A stretch of 16,181 bases of DNA. Source: JBLNDG01 sp050261415. GTDB taxonomy: Bacteria > Bacillota > Clostridia > Lutisporales > Lutisporaceae. The notes under the pieces are model-generated. The model searched no databases. It was not told the DNA's origin and saw only the letters and a list, made by a program, of their open reading frames with translations. The stretch is taken from contig JBLNDG010000121.1 in assembly GCA_050261415.1 (NCBI GenBank), positions 1 through 16,181 of the forward strand. The letters run 5' to 3'. Positions within the stretch are counted from its first letter, which is position 1, and the number at the start of each line of letters is the position of its first letter. Positions 7,004 to 13,079 of this stretch are shown here, in pieces. Both the position numbers and the translations under genes were made by a program.

Positions 7004-7537
7004 ATGCTTTGGGATATATTTATAACATTTTTCAAGATAGGCTCCTTCACTATCGGGGGAGGCTATGCAATGCTTCCTGTAATACAAAGGGAAATTGTGG
7101 ATAGTAAAAGATGGATGACTGACGAAGAGTTTTTGGATTCAATTGCTGTAACGAACAGCCTTCCAGGCCCTCTGGCAATCAACTGTGCCACCTTTGTGGG
7201 ATATAAAAAAGCCGGAATTCCTGGTGCAATTTCAGCAGCTTTGGGCGCTGTCATGCCCTCTTTCCTTATAATATTGATAATTGCATTGTTCTTTACTACT
7301 ATCAGTGAGAGCAAGGTGGTTGAGTATGTTTTTGCCGGTATAAGGCCGGCTGTAGTTGCATTAATTGCATATGCCCTTGTCAAATTGGTCAAATCAATGG
7401 GAATCAACATGATTAATGTCTCCATATCAATTGCTGTAGTTCTGATGATACTCCTGCTCAAATTTCATCCTATAGTTGCAATTGTTTTATTCGGAGCTAT
7501 AGGCTTTTTCTTCATGAGGAAGGAGGCTAAAGAATGA
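7004..7537 (+). CDS. chrA: Chromate transporter family, first half-size CHR protein
   Basis: Membrane protein of 177 aa consisting of one CHR domain. Family hallmarks are the N-terminal FKIGSFTIGGGYAMLPVIQ (10-28) and SLPGPLAINCATFVGY (52-67), followed by a GA..PSF helix and three further hydrophobic stretches. Full-length ChrA proteins hold two such domains; short-chain CHR proteins come as pairs of separate halves that work together, and a second half follows directly with a 4-nt ATGA overlap. Start is supported by AGAAGGTGAT (6991-7000). The family effluxes chromate in exchange for sulfate or other anions, but in anaerobes the real substrate may differ. Confidence 0.9.
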   Translation: MLWDIFITFFKIGSFTIGGGYAMLPVIQREIVDSKRWMTDEEFLDSIAVTNSLPGPLAINCATFVGYKKAGIPGAISAALGAVMPSFLIILIIALFFTTISESKVVEYVFAGIRPAVVALIAYALVKLVKSMGINMINVSISIAVVLMILLLKFHPIVAIVLFGAIGFFFMRKEAKE

Positions 7538-8064
7538 CAGTATTATTAAAGCTTTTCCTGGCCTTTCTAAAGATCGGTGCCTTCAGCTTCGGCGGAGGTT
7601 ATGCAGTGTTGGCCCTTATACAGAAGGAAGTTATAGAAAGCAACAAGTGGATTTCCGCAAAGGATTTCATTGATATAGTAGCTATCGCAGAAATGACCCC
7701 AGGACCTATAGCAGTCAATTCATCCACCTTTGTAGGCTTCAAGGTAGGCTCCTTCTTAGGTGCTGCGGTTGCTACACTCGGGGTTGTTTTAGTTCCTGTC
7801 CTTATAACTCTGTTTGTTTCCGTTTATTTTAACAAATTTAAGCATCTGGATCAGGTAAACTGGATTCTCAGGGGCATACGGCCGGCAGTCCTTGGCCTTA
7901 TTGCTGCCGCTTGTATAAATATTGGTGCCATCTCCCTTGTTGATGTCAAAGGAATCATAATTGCACTCCTGGTTTTTGCCGGAGTATATAAGTTTAAGAT
8001 AAATCCAATTATAGCGATAATACTATCCGGCGGGCTTGGAGTAATCCTCTATGGAATTATATAG
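7534..8064 (+). CDS. chrA: Chromate transporter family, second half-size CHR protein
   Basis: Partner half of the CHR pair, 176 aa. It repeats the signature in slightly different form: FLKIGAFSFGGGYAVLALIQ (11-30) and EMTPGPIAVNSSTFVGF (53-69), then hydrophobic helices and a glycine-rich C-terminal end. Its ATG overlaps the TGA of the previous gene (ATGA), so the two halves are translationally coupled in roughly equal amounts. The pair is predicted to insert in opposite membrane orientations, as proposed for short CHR pairs (inference from the family). The gene is followed within 8 nt by a hairpin and then a strong terminator. Confidence 0.9.
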   Translation: MTVLLKLFLAFLKIGAFSFGGGYAVLALIQKEVIESNKWISAKDFIDIVAIAEMTPGPIAVNSSTFVGFKVGSFLGAAVATLGVVLVPVLITLFVSVYFNKFKHLDQVNWILRGIRPAVLGLIAAACINIGAISLVDVKGIIIALLVFAGVYKFKINPIIAIILSGGLGVILYGII

Positions 8065-8071
8065 CCATAAT

Positions 8072-8104
8072 AAAAGCTCGGAGGCATCGAACCTCCTCGC
8101 TTTT
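8072..8104 (+). terminator. Hairpin after the CHR pair
   Basis: AAAAGC (8072-8077) pairs with GCTTTT (8099-8104), and GGAGG (8079/8080 onward) pairs with CCTCC across a short loop, with a 2-by-2 internal mismatch between the two stems. It begins 8 nt after the second CHR stop and ends in four T residues. It is plausible as a weak intrinsic terminator, backed up by the stronger one at 8141-8176. Confidence 0.5.
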
Positions 8105-8109
8105 GACTG

Positions 8110-8127
8110 ATTCTACTTTGGTAGAAT
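8110..8127. repeat. 7-bp perfect hairpin between two terminators
   Basis: ATTCTAC (8110-8116) and GTAGAAT (8121-8127) pair perfectly around a TTTG loop. There is no T-run after it, so it is not a terminator by itself. It lies between the two terminator-like hairpins in the 166-nt space before the COG3580 gene and could be an operator or part of a structured leader. Confidence 0.3.
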
Positions 8128-8140
8128 GTCCACTAATCAT

Positions 8141-8176
8141 AAAACAGGAGCATATAAATTCATGTTCCTGTTTTTT
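8141..8176 (+). terminator. Strong intrinsic terminator
   Basis: AAAACAGGAGCAT (8141-8153) pairs along its whole length, with one G-U, to ATGTTCCTGTTTT (8162-8174) around an 8-nt loop, and is followed by a T-run (8171-8176). This is a textbook Rho-independent terminator for the folate/CHR operon. It also shows that the COG3580 gene cannot start at the upstream ATG at 8126, because that reading would run through the hairpin. Confidence 0.75.
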
Positions 8177-8218
8177 GTGTTTAAAAAGGTCTCTGTTCTG
8201 TTAATAATATTACAGGAA

Positions 8219-8226
8219 AGAGGTGA
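8219..8226 (+). promoter_or_regulatory. Ribosome binding site deciding the GTG start of the COG3580 gene
   Basis: AGAGGTGA precedes GTG 8231 with about 5 nt after AGGTG. An in-frame TTG at 8228 is too close and the in-frame ATG at 8126 lies before the terminator hairpin, so GTG 8231 is chosen. Confidence 0.65.
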
Positions 8227-8230
8227 TTTG

Positions 8231-9235
8231 GTGCCAGTAAGAATAGGAATACCCAGAGGAATGTATTTCTATAAATATTATCCCTTTATAAATACATTTC
8301 TGACTGAAATAGGTGCAGAGGTTGTTCCCTCCCCTGAGACCACAAAGGAAATACTTGATAAAGGTGTTTTGTACAGTATAGATGACGCTTGCCTCCCGGT
8401 AAAGGTTTATCATGGCCATGCCTACAACTTAAGGAATAATGCGGATTTTATCCTCATTCCCAGGCTTACAAGCGTGTCCAGGAATGAATATATTTGTCCG
8501 AAGTTCGGAGGTTTGCCGGAAATGGTCAAATATTCAGTGCCCGGGCTGCCCCCGGTTATTGATACCGAGGTCAACATGATAAAGTACAATAGTGGTCTGA
8601 CAAAGGCCCTTTACCATATTGCGTTCAGATTAAATGTAAGGAACCCTATAAGTATCAATCGTGCAATATCAAAGGCTTTCAATACTCATTCAGCTTTCAG
8701 GGCAATGGTAGCAAAGGGCATAACCCCGGACAGGATAATTGATTCAAAGTCCAGGGCAGTTGATAAAAGCAGGTTTGTCATAGGAGTTGTGGGGCATCCG
8801 TATCTGCTGTATGACAATTTTGTCAGCATGAAGCTTATTTACAAGCTTGAAGACAAGGGGATGCGGGTAGTAACCCCGGAAATGATAGACCCGCATATTA
8901 TTAATGAAAGGTGTAAAGAGCTCTCAAAAAGGATGTACTGGAGCAGCGGAAAAAATCTGATAGGCGGCGCTCTATACATTATGGACAACAGTTCTATAGA
9001 TGGGATGCTCATGTTGACAGCTTTCGGGTGTGGTGTTGATTCCCTTGCAGGAGAATTCATAGAAAAGTATGCAAGAAAACATTACAACAAGCCTTATATG
9101 ATTTTGAACATTGATGAACATACAGGGGATGCCGGTTTCAACACCCGGCTGGAAGCCTTTACAGATTTATTGAACTGGAGGAATGCAAATGCTGCTCACA
9201 TACCCTCACATGGGCGAAGCATACATAGCAGTTAA
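8231..9235 (+). CDS. COG3580/DUF2229-like protein (2-hydroxyacyl-CoA dehydratase activase related)
   Basis: Protein of 334 aa from a GTG start. It matches my recollection of the DUF2229/COG3580 group, which also occurs as the C-terminal part of large 2-hydroxyglutaryl-CoA dehydratase activase-like proteins. The N-terminus (RIGIPRGMYFYKYYP, 4-18) leads to a cysteine motif DDACLPVKVYHGH (51-63), a second cysteine in YICP (87-90), and a C-terminal block FGCGVDS (265-271) followed by DEHTGDAGFNTRLEAF (295-310). Cysteines in these positions suggest an iron-sulfur cluster site, by analogy with the dehydratase family. The ASKHA ATPase domain is absent. The gene overlaps its COG3581 partner by 47 nt. 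Biochemical function is unknown; no CoA-transferase or dehydratase subunits lie nearby. Confidence 0.75.
   Translation: MPVRIGIPRGMYFYKYYPFINTFLTEIGAEVVPSPETTKEILDKGVLYSIDDACLPVKVYHGHAYNLRNNADFILIPRLTSVSRNEYICPKFGGLPEMVKYSVPGLPPVIDTEVNMIKYNSGLTKALYHIAFRLNVRNPISINRAISKAFNTHSAFRAMVAKGITPDRIIDSKSRAVDKSRFVIGVVGHPYLLYDNFVSMKLIYKLEDKGMRVVTPEMIDPHIINERCKELSKRMYWSSGKNLIGGALYIMDNSSIDGMLMLTAFGCGVDSLAGEFIEKYARKHYNKPYMILNIDEHTGDAGFNTRLEAFTDLLNWRNANAAHIPSHGRSIHSS
9177..9181 (+). promoter_or_regulatory. Ribosome binding site deciding the ATG start of the COG3581 gene
   Basis: GGAGG inside the end of the COG3580 gene lies 7 nt before ATG 9189 but only 1 nt before the in-frame ATG 9183, so 9189 is chosen. 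Initiation inside the preceding reading frame indicates translational coupling. Confidence 0.65.
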
Positions 9236-10265
9236 AAGCTTAATGGATGAAATCGGGGTAAAAAGTGTAATTCCCACCTTTACTACAGAGTCGACCTTAC
9301 GCCTTGGTTCTTCTATATCCCCTGAAACAATATGCCTTCCCTATAAAATCATGCTCGGTAACTATATTAACAGCATAAAGGCCGGTGCAGATACCATACT
9401 TATTACAGGAAGCTGTGGTCCTTGCAGGTTTGGCTACTATGGGCCTCTGCAAAAGCAGGCCCTTGAAGATATGGGTTATGGGGATATTGATATTATAATA
9501 CTGGATCCTCCCAAAGAAGGGTATAGGAAATTCTATGAATCAATCAAGAAAATTATAGGAAATCGAAGGATAAACTTTATAAAAGCCTTCACGAATGCAT
9601 ACAAAGTGTGTTGTGAAATCGACAGTCTGAACGAAATCCTGTATTATACAAGACCAAGAGCGATAAACAAAGCAGAAGTCCGGAGTATAATGTATGACTT
9701 AAAAAAAAGGGTTATAGAAAAGGAAGGCTCAAAAGAAATATTGGACCTTATCGGTGAAGTAAAGCAAAAACTCAAGGAGGTACGGATCGATACATCATTA
9801 AACCCTGTAAGGATAGGGATCATCGGTGAAATTTATACCATAATCGAACCCTTTACAAATTTGAATATTGAGGAAAGGCTTGGAGACCTGGGCGTTGAAG
9901 TTCACAGGTCTATGACGGTAAAAGATTGGGCTAGAAATTCCATAGTACTGCCAATAACGGGCAGAAAGCGTTACAAGCTCGAAAGAAGACTTTCCAAACC
10001 GTACCTGCCTACCCTTATCGGCGGGCATGCACAGCAGTGTATAGGTCATGCCGTCAACTATGCACTAATGGGATATGACGGCCTGATTCAGATCTATCCC
10101 ATGACCTGCATGCCTGAAATCGTGTCCCGCTCAATCCTCCCGCAGGTGGAGAAGGATTATGGGATTCCGATACTATATCTTATTGTGGATGAGCAGACCG
10201 GTGAAGCAGGATATGTAACAAGGCTGGAGGCTTTTGTGGATTATATAAGCAAAAACAGGCAATAG
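9189..10265 (+). CDS. COG3581-like protein (2-hydroxyacyl-CoA dehydratase related)
   Basis: Partner of the preceding gene, 358 aa. It shows the same architecture in variant form: an N-terminal LLTYPHMGEAY, the cysteine motif ETICLPYKIMLGN (46-58), a second cysteine pair GSCGPCRFGYYG (74-85), a GGHAQQCIGHAV segment (278-289) and a C-terminal block YPMTCMPEIVSR (303-314) leading to VDEQTGEAGYVTRLEAF (333-349). Several cysteines (49, 76, 79, 284, 307) are candidates for iron-sulfur ligation; the analogy is to HgdB-like dehydratase subunits. The shared C-terminal block indicates that the two proteins are paralogous halves of one complex (inference). Start choice rests on GGAGG spacing. The exact reaction is unknown. 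Its stop codon lies inside a short tandem heptamer. Confidence 0.75.
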   Translation: MLLTYPHMGEAYIAVKSLMDEIGVKSVIPTFTTESTLRLGSSISPETICLPYKIMLGNYINSIKAGADTILITGSCGPCRFGYYGPLQKQALEDMGYGDIDIIILDPPKEGYRKFYESIKKIIGNRRINFIKAFTNAYKVCCEIDSLNEILYYTRPRAINKAEVRSIMYDLKKRVIEKEGSKEILDLIGEVKQKLKEVRIDTSLNPVRIGIIGEIYTIIEPFTNLNIEERLGDLGVEVHRSMTVKDWARNSIVLPITGRKRYKLERRLSKPYLPTLIGGHAQQCIGHAVNYALMGYDGLIQIYPMTCMPEIVSRSILPQVEKDYGIPILYLIVDEQTGEAGYVTRLEAFVDYISKNRQ

Positions 10266-10277
10266 GCAATAGGCAAC
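10257..10277 (+). repeat. Three tandem AGGCAAT heptamers across the stop codon
   Basis: Units at 10257-10263, 10264-10270 and 10271-10277 (last base C instead of T) run head to tail. The TAG stop of the COG3581 gene (10263-10265) is formed at the first junction. Most likely a slippage product with little effect on the protein. Confidence 0.5.
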
Positions 10278-10587
10278 TTAGACCTACAAGTCTAGTATGT
10301 TTCCAGAAGTCTTATGCCCTATTATACACACAATTAGCGTCTATAGCCACTTATGTAACGAAAGCAGCCATGCTATAGCGGGGCATCTTATAGAAAGGTT
10401 GATTGCACCTCGAATATTATGTTCCACGAATATTCTTGCCAACTATATGCAAAACCATAGCTTCAACACAATATGTCCTGTTGAAACTATGGTTTTACAC
10501 TAGCAAATGGAACTTAGAGAAGGATTCTAAACTTAGTCTCCATCAAGATTTCTATACCAATGCCAAGCTATACATGGCTGCTCTAGC
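10266..10587. other. Gene-free gap of 322 bp between convergent genes
   Basis: No convincing coding sequence is visible on either strand: short open frames here lack ribosome binding sites and family motifs. Contents seen are the end of a heptamer repeat, a 5-bp hairpin (TAGAC 10279-10283 with GTCTA 10290-10294), a duplicated CGAATATT (10411-10418, 10427-10434), a minus-strand TATAAT (10326-10321) with a poor -35, and the large inverted repeat at 10451-10496. It could be a decayed mobile element or simply a terminator region; neither is proven. Confidence 0.5.
10451..10496. terminator. 18-bp inverted repeat, likely bidirectional terminator
   Basis: The left arm 10451-10468 and right arm 10479-10496 are complementary at 17 of 18 positions around a 10-nt loop. 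The arms start with AAAACC and end with GGTTTT, so both strands see an A-run, a stem and a short T-run, as in bidirectional intrinsic terminators. It lies between the COG3581 gene (plus) and prsW (minus), which converge on it from 186 and 92 nt away. The four-base T-run is short, so efficiency may be modest. Confidence 0.55.
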
Positions 10588-11298
10588 CTACTCCATCTTC
10601 TCCGGATCATTGTATTCCTCCTCTGAAGGTCCCCTGAAGGGCGAGCATTCCACAAGCACATCCACGTTCCTGAGGCCTCTTTTCCAGAGGTACAGCATAT
10701 AAGGTATGAAAAGTACAAGCAGGTAGAAGCGTTGCGAGAATAATATAAAATCATATATGCCGTGCAATATCACAGGGACGAAAAACCCCATCCACAGGTA
10801 TCTTCTTTTATATTGCGGCTTTGCAAACTTTGCAATTCCCAAATAATACCCCATTGCGACACCGAATAGGGCATGAGCCGGAACTGCTGTTAAAGACCTT
10901 AGGAGTGCTGTGCTTAACCCCCCTGATGTCAGCACGTACGCCAGGTTTTCAACCGTTGCAAATCCTAAGGCTATAAAAACACAATACACGATTCCGTCAT
11001 ACATTTCGTTGAATTCTTTATCTCTCCAAATCAATAGGAAGAACAGCAGCAGTTTGAAGGATTCCTCAACGAGACCTGCAACTACAAAAGCCGTATATCC
11101 CGCCGCCAAAAGGCTGCTTCCGGTCATACCGAAAATATTGAATGCCATTTCCACAAACAAAACCGGAATGACAATAAAGCCGCCAAAAAGAAATGCCTTT
11201 AACAGTACCCTTCTTGGCTCTTTCTCGTATTTGTCCCTCATATAGAAATAGTATAATAATGCTGCAGAAGGTGCCAAAGCAGAAGCTAACAAGAACAA
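10588..11298 (-). CDS. prsW: PrsW-family intramembrane protease
   Basis: Predicted multi-spanning glutamic-type membrane protease, 236 aa. Conserved elements in order: an acidic/basic loop DKYEKEPRR (22-30), the EE pair in VAGLVEESFKLL (73-84), E117 in FATVENLAYV, H142 in VPAHALFGVAMGYYLG, and HGIYDF (179-184). About seven hydrophobic segments surround them. In Bacillus subtilis PrsW makes the first cut in anti-sigma factor RsiW; no anti-sigma gene is present here, so the substrate is unknown. The start is TTG at 11298, supported by GGAGGGG (minus strand, 11310-11304) at good spacing and no nearby ATG. It follows the methyltransferase gene by 19 nt and is the last gene of the minus-strand run. 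Confidence 0.87.
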   Translation of the reverse strand: MFLLASALAPSAALLYYFYMRDKYEKEPRRVLLKAFLFGGFIVIPVLFVEMAFNIFGMTGSSLLAAGYTAFVVAGLVEESFKLLLFFLLIWRDKEFNEMYDGIVYCVFIALGFATVENLAYVLTSGGLSTALLRSLTAVPAHALFGVAMGYYLGIAKFAKPQYKRRYLWMGFFVPVILHGIYDFILFSQRFYLLVLFIPYMLYLWKRGLRNVDVLVECSPFRGPSEEEYNDPEKME

Positions 11299-11303
11299 TA
11301 TAA

Positions 11304-11310
11304 CCCCTCC
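11304..11310 (-). promoter_or_regulatory. Ribosome binding site supporting the TTG start of prsW
   Basis: GGAGGGG on the minus strand lies 7 nt (from GGAGG) before TTG at 11298-11296. The coding frame has no ATG near this point, and the conserved N-terminal helix begins right after the TTG. Confidence 0.65.
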
Positions 11311-11317
11311 ATAAAAA

Positions 11318-13057
11318 TTATAAAATTTCCTTTTCGACCATCTCTATCTGTCTTTTATTAATACCGTATAAATTATATATTTCCCTGTCTATTGAATCTG
11401 TAATATTCTTTTTTTCTTCTTCATTTTTACAGTTTTTGAGCTCTTTTGCCAATACAAGAACCGGGGAGCTGATGTCCCCCGCCATAAGCTTCAGTCTCAG
11501 CACTGTATTGGGATAATAATCATAAAGGTTGCTGCTTATTTTCTTTGCATAACATTTAAAATAAAACTCAAACAGCTTGCTGTTAAGAATAGCAGCCGCA
11601 TATTCCAATGTAATGAGGCTTTGGAATTCCCTCTTGAGCTGCAAACAGTAAATATCAGCACTGCAGTAATAACCCGATTCATCAACAGCAAACCGGTTGG
11701 ACGCCGATTTATAAGGGTATATGATTTTGGGAGCCTCGAATACCTCGTTTTTTCTTCCCCATTGAAGCTCATACCACTTCCTTACTCCCCTCTTACACTC
11801 TCTTCTCTCCATTAGCTTATCCCTTTGAAGTCCTATGAACTTTATTGCATTGGGATAATCCTCTTCATTCTTGATAAAGTTCGAGTAGATTACATACCTT
11901 TCAGGAGGTTTTATTGAGTATTTTTCAATATTACTGTTTTTTATCCACGGTCTTAAGAGACTCTTTTCAATATTGTATTCCCGGGCAGTAGTGCTGTTCA
12001 GTATAAAAGCCCGGTCACAGCCTGTTATGATGCCCTGATAGCTTTCGAACAGTTCTCCAAGTGTATGAGTGCCCCTATTTTCTACTAGGTTGAAAATCTC
12101 GTTTTTTTCCGGGCTCACAAGAATCCACCCGCCATCTCTGAGGTTTTCTTTGCCTATTATGAAATGTTCAAAGCAGTCTTCCTGCAGGAGATTGTAAAGC
12201 TTAGCCGGGGCATTACCTGATTTGCCCTTGTAAACACTGATATCATTGGCTTTCTGTCCCTTAATCAATGTTATAATGCATACTGCCACCCCGGCATCCT
12301 CAAAAACATGGCGGCCATAGAAGTCAACTATGTCCGTTACTGTACAATTGCTGCTTATATAGTTTCTGAGTCCTGCCGCAGAAGGTCCCTCAATAAAGTA
12401 CCTTGAGGTAATAAAACTTAAAGTACCGCCTTCCTTGAGAAGGTCAATACCTCTTTTTATAAAGCAATAGGAAATATCGGATTTATCCCTGTAAATCCCT
12501 TTATAAAGCTGCTGCAGCGTTTTCTTGTATTTGCCGGAAACCTTCTTATGTCCTATGTACGGAGGATTTCCAATCACATAATCGTATGAATTATCCCAGA
12601 ATTCATTCTCCCCGGCTATGAGGCTGTCGCAGCATAACAGATTAGGCTTGCACTCCCTGCCGGCCAATTCCTTCAAAGAATTTGCCGCGCTGTCCAATGC
12701 TTCCCGGTCAATATCAGCACCCCACAGGTTGTTTTCCACGATAAACTTGCCCAAGCCTTCCTCCTGCAGAATTTTTTTAAGTCCTGCGTTATTTTTTATT
12801 ATGCTCTCATAATTGTCTTCAAATTTCTGCTTTAATATTCCGAAAGCCTTAATAAGAAAGAGGCCTGTACCACAAGCAGGATCAAGTATCCTCAAATAGG
12901 GGTCGGCTGCCGGGTCAAGCTCTTTCAGAGCTTTTTCCGCCATATAGCCGACAACCTCAAAGGGGGTATAGAATACCCCCCCATTCTTTCTATCCTTGCG
13001 GCTCTTTTTGGATTGAACCATGTCACTTTGCTTTAATATTGCGTCAAGCTTGCTCAT
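11318..13057 (-). CDS. Adenine-specific DNA methyltransferase (Eco57I/TaqI-like), no nuclease domain
   Basis: Class I SAM-dependent N6-adenine DNA methyltransferase, 579 aa. Residues 28-36 contain the leader motif VFYTPFEVV. The SAM-binding motif DPACGTG is at 59-65, an acidic motif GADID near 113-117, and the catalytic NPPY at 164-167. The second half carries a TaqI-like target-recognition region (GIITGCDRAF, then LLRPWIKNSNI and an ERYVIY strand). The C-terminus DREIYNLYGI is typical of type II/IIG enzymes. The methyltransferase core begins about 25 residues from the start, so the N-terminal nuclease of type IIG enzymes is absent, and no separate restriction gene is visible: an orphan methyltransferase or a solitary half of a system. 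ATG start with AGAGGT nearby. It lies 22 nt after the GH13 gene and 19 nt before prsW, as if in the same operon. Confidence 0.85.
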   Translation of the reverse strand: MSKLDAILKQSDMVQSKKSRKDRKNGGVFYTPFEVVGYMAEKALKELDPAADPYLRILDPACGTGLFLIKAFGILKQKFEDNYESIIKNNAGLKKILQEEGLGKFIVENNLWGADIDREALDSAANSLKELAGRECKPNLLCCDSLIAGENEFWDNSYDYVIGNPPYIGHKKVSGKYKKTLQQLYKGIYRDKSDISYCFIKRGIDLLKEGGTLSFITSRYFIEGPSAAGLRNYISSNCTVTDIVDFYGRHVFEDAGVAVCIITLIKGQKANDISVYKGKSGNAPAKLYNLLQEDCFEHFIIGKENLRDGGWILVSPEKNEIFNLVENRGTHTLGELFESYQGIITGCDRAFILNSTTAREYNIEKSLLRPWIKNSNIEKYSIKPPERYVIYSNFIKNEEDYPNAIKFIGLQRDKLMERRECKRGVRKWYELQWGRKNEVFEAPKIIYPYKSASNRFAVDESGYYCSADIYCLQLKREFQSLITLEYAAAILNSKLFEFYFKCYAKKISSNLYDYYPNTVLRLKLMAGDISSPVLVLAKELKNCKNEEEKKNITDSIDREIYNLYGINKRQIEMVEKEIL

Positions 13058-13079
13058 AATTACCTCTTATTACACCGTG

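Noticed and set aside
7004..8064. Frameshifted full-length ChrA
   Set aside because: Each half has its own start, ribosome binding site and complete CHR signature with an ATGA overlap, as in known short-chain CHR pairs, so it is a natural two-gene arrangement.
8126..8230. ATG at 8126 as start of the COG3580 protein, adding 35 residues
   Set aside because: The extension would translate through a strong terminator hairpin (8141-8176), has no ribosome binding site, and conserved similarity begins at the residue after GTG 8231.
8110..8230. Riboswitch upstream of the COG3580 gene
   Set aside because: Hairpins are present but no known aptamer consensus could be recognised, and the last hairpin is explained as the terminator of the preceding operon.
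10451..10496. CRISPR repeat, because of the GTTGAAAC-like arm
   Set aside because: Only one inverted pair, no direct repeats with unique spacers, and no cas genes. It behaves as a terminator-like palindrome.
10297..10702. Two open plus-strand frames (10297-10503 and 10403-10702)
   Set aside because: No ribosome binding sites and no recognisable motifs. The first runs through the inverted repeat, and the second overlaps the 3' end of prsW on the other strand.
11318..13057. Complete type IIG restriction-modification enzyme
   Set aside because: The methyltransferase core starts about 25 residues from the N-terminus, leaving no room for the nuclease domain, and no PD-(D/E)xK motif was seen there.
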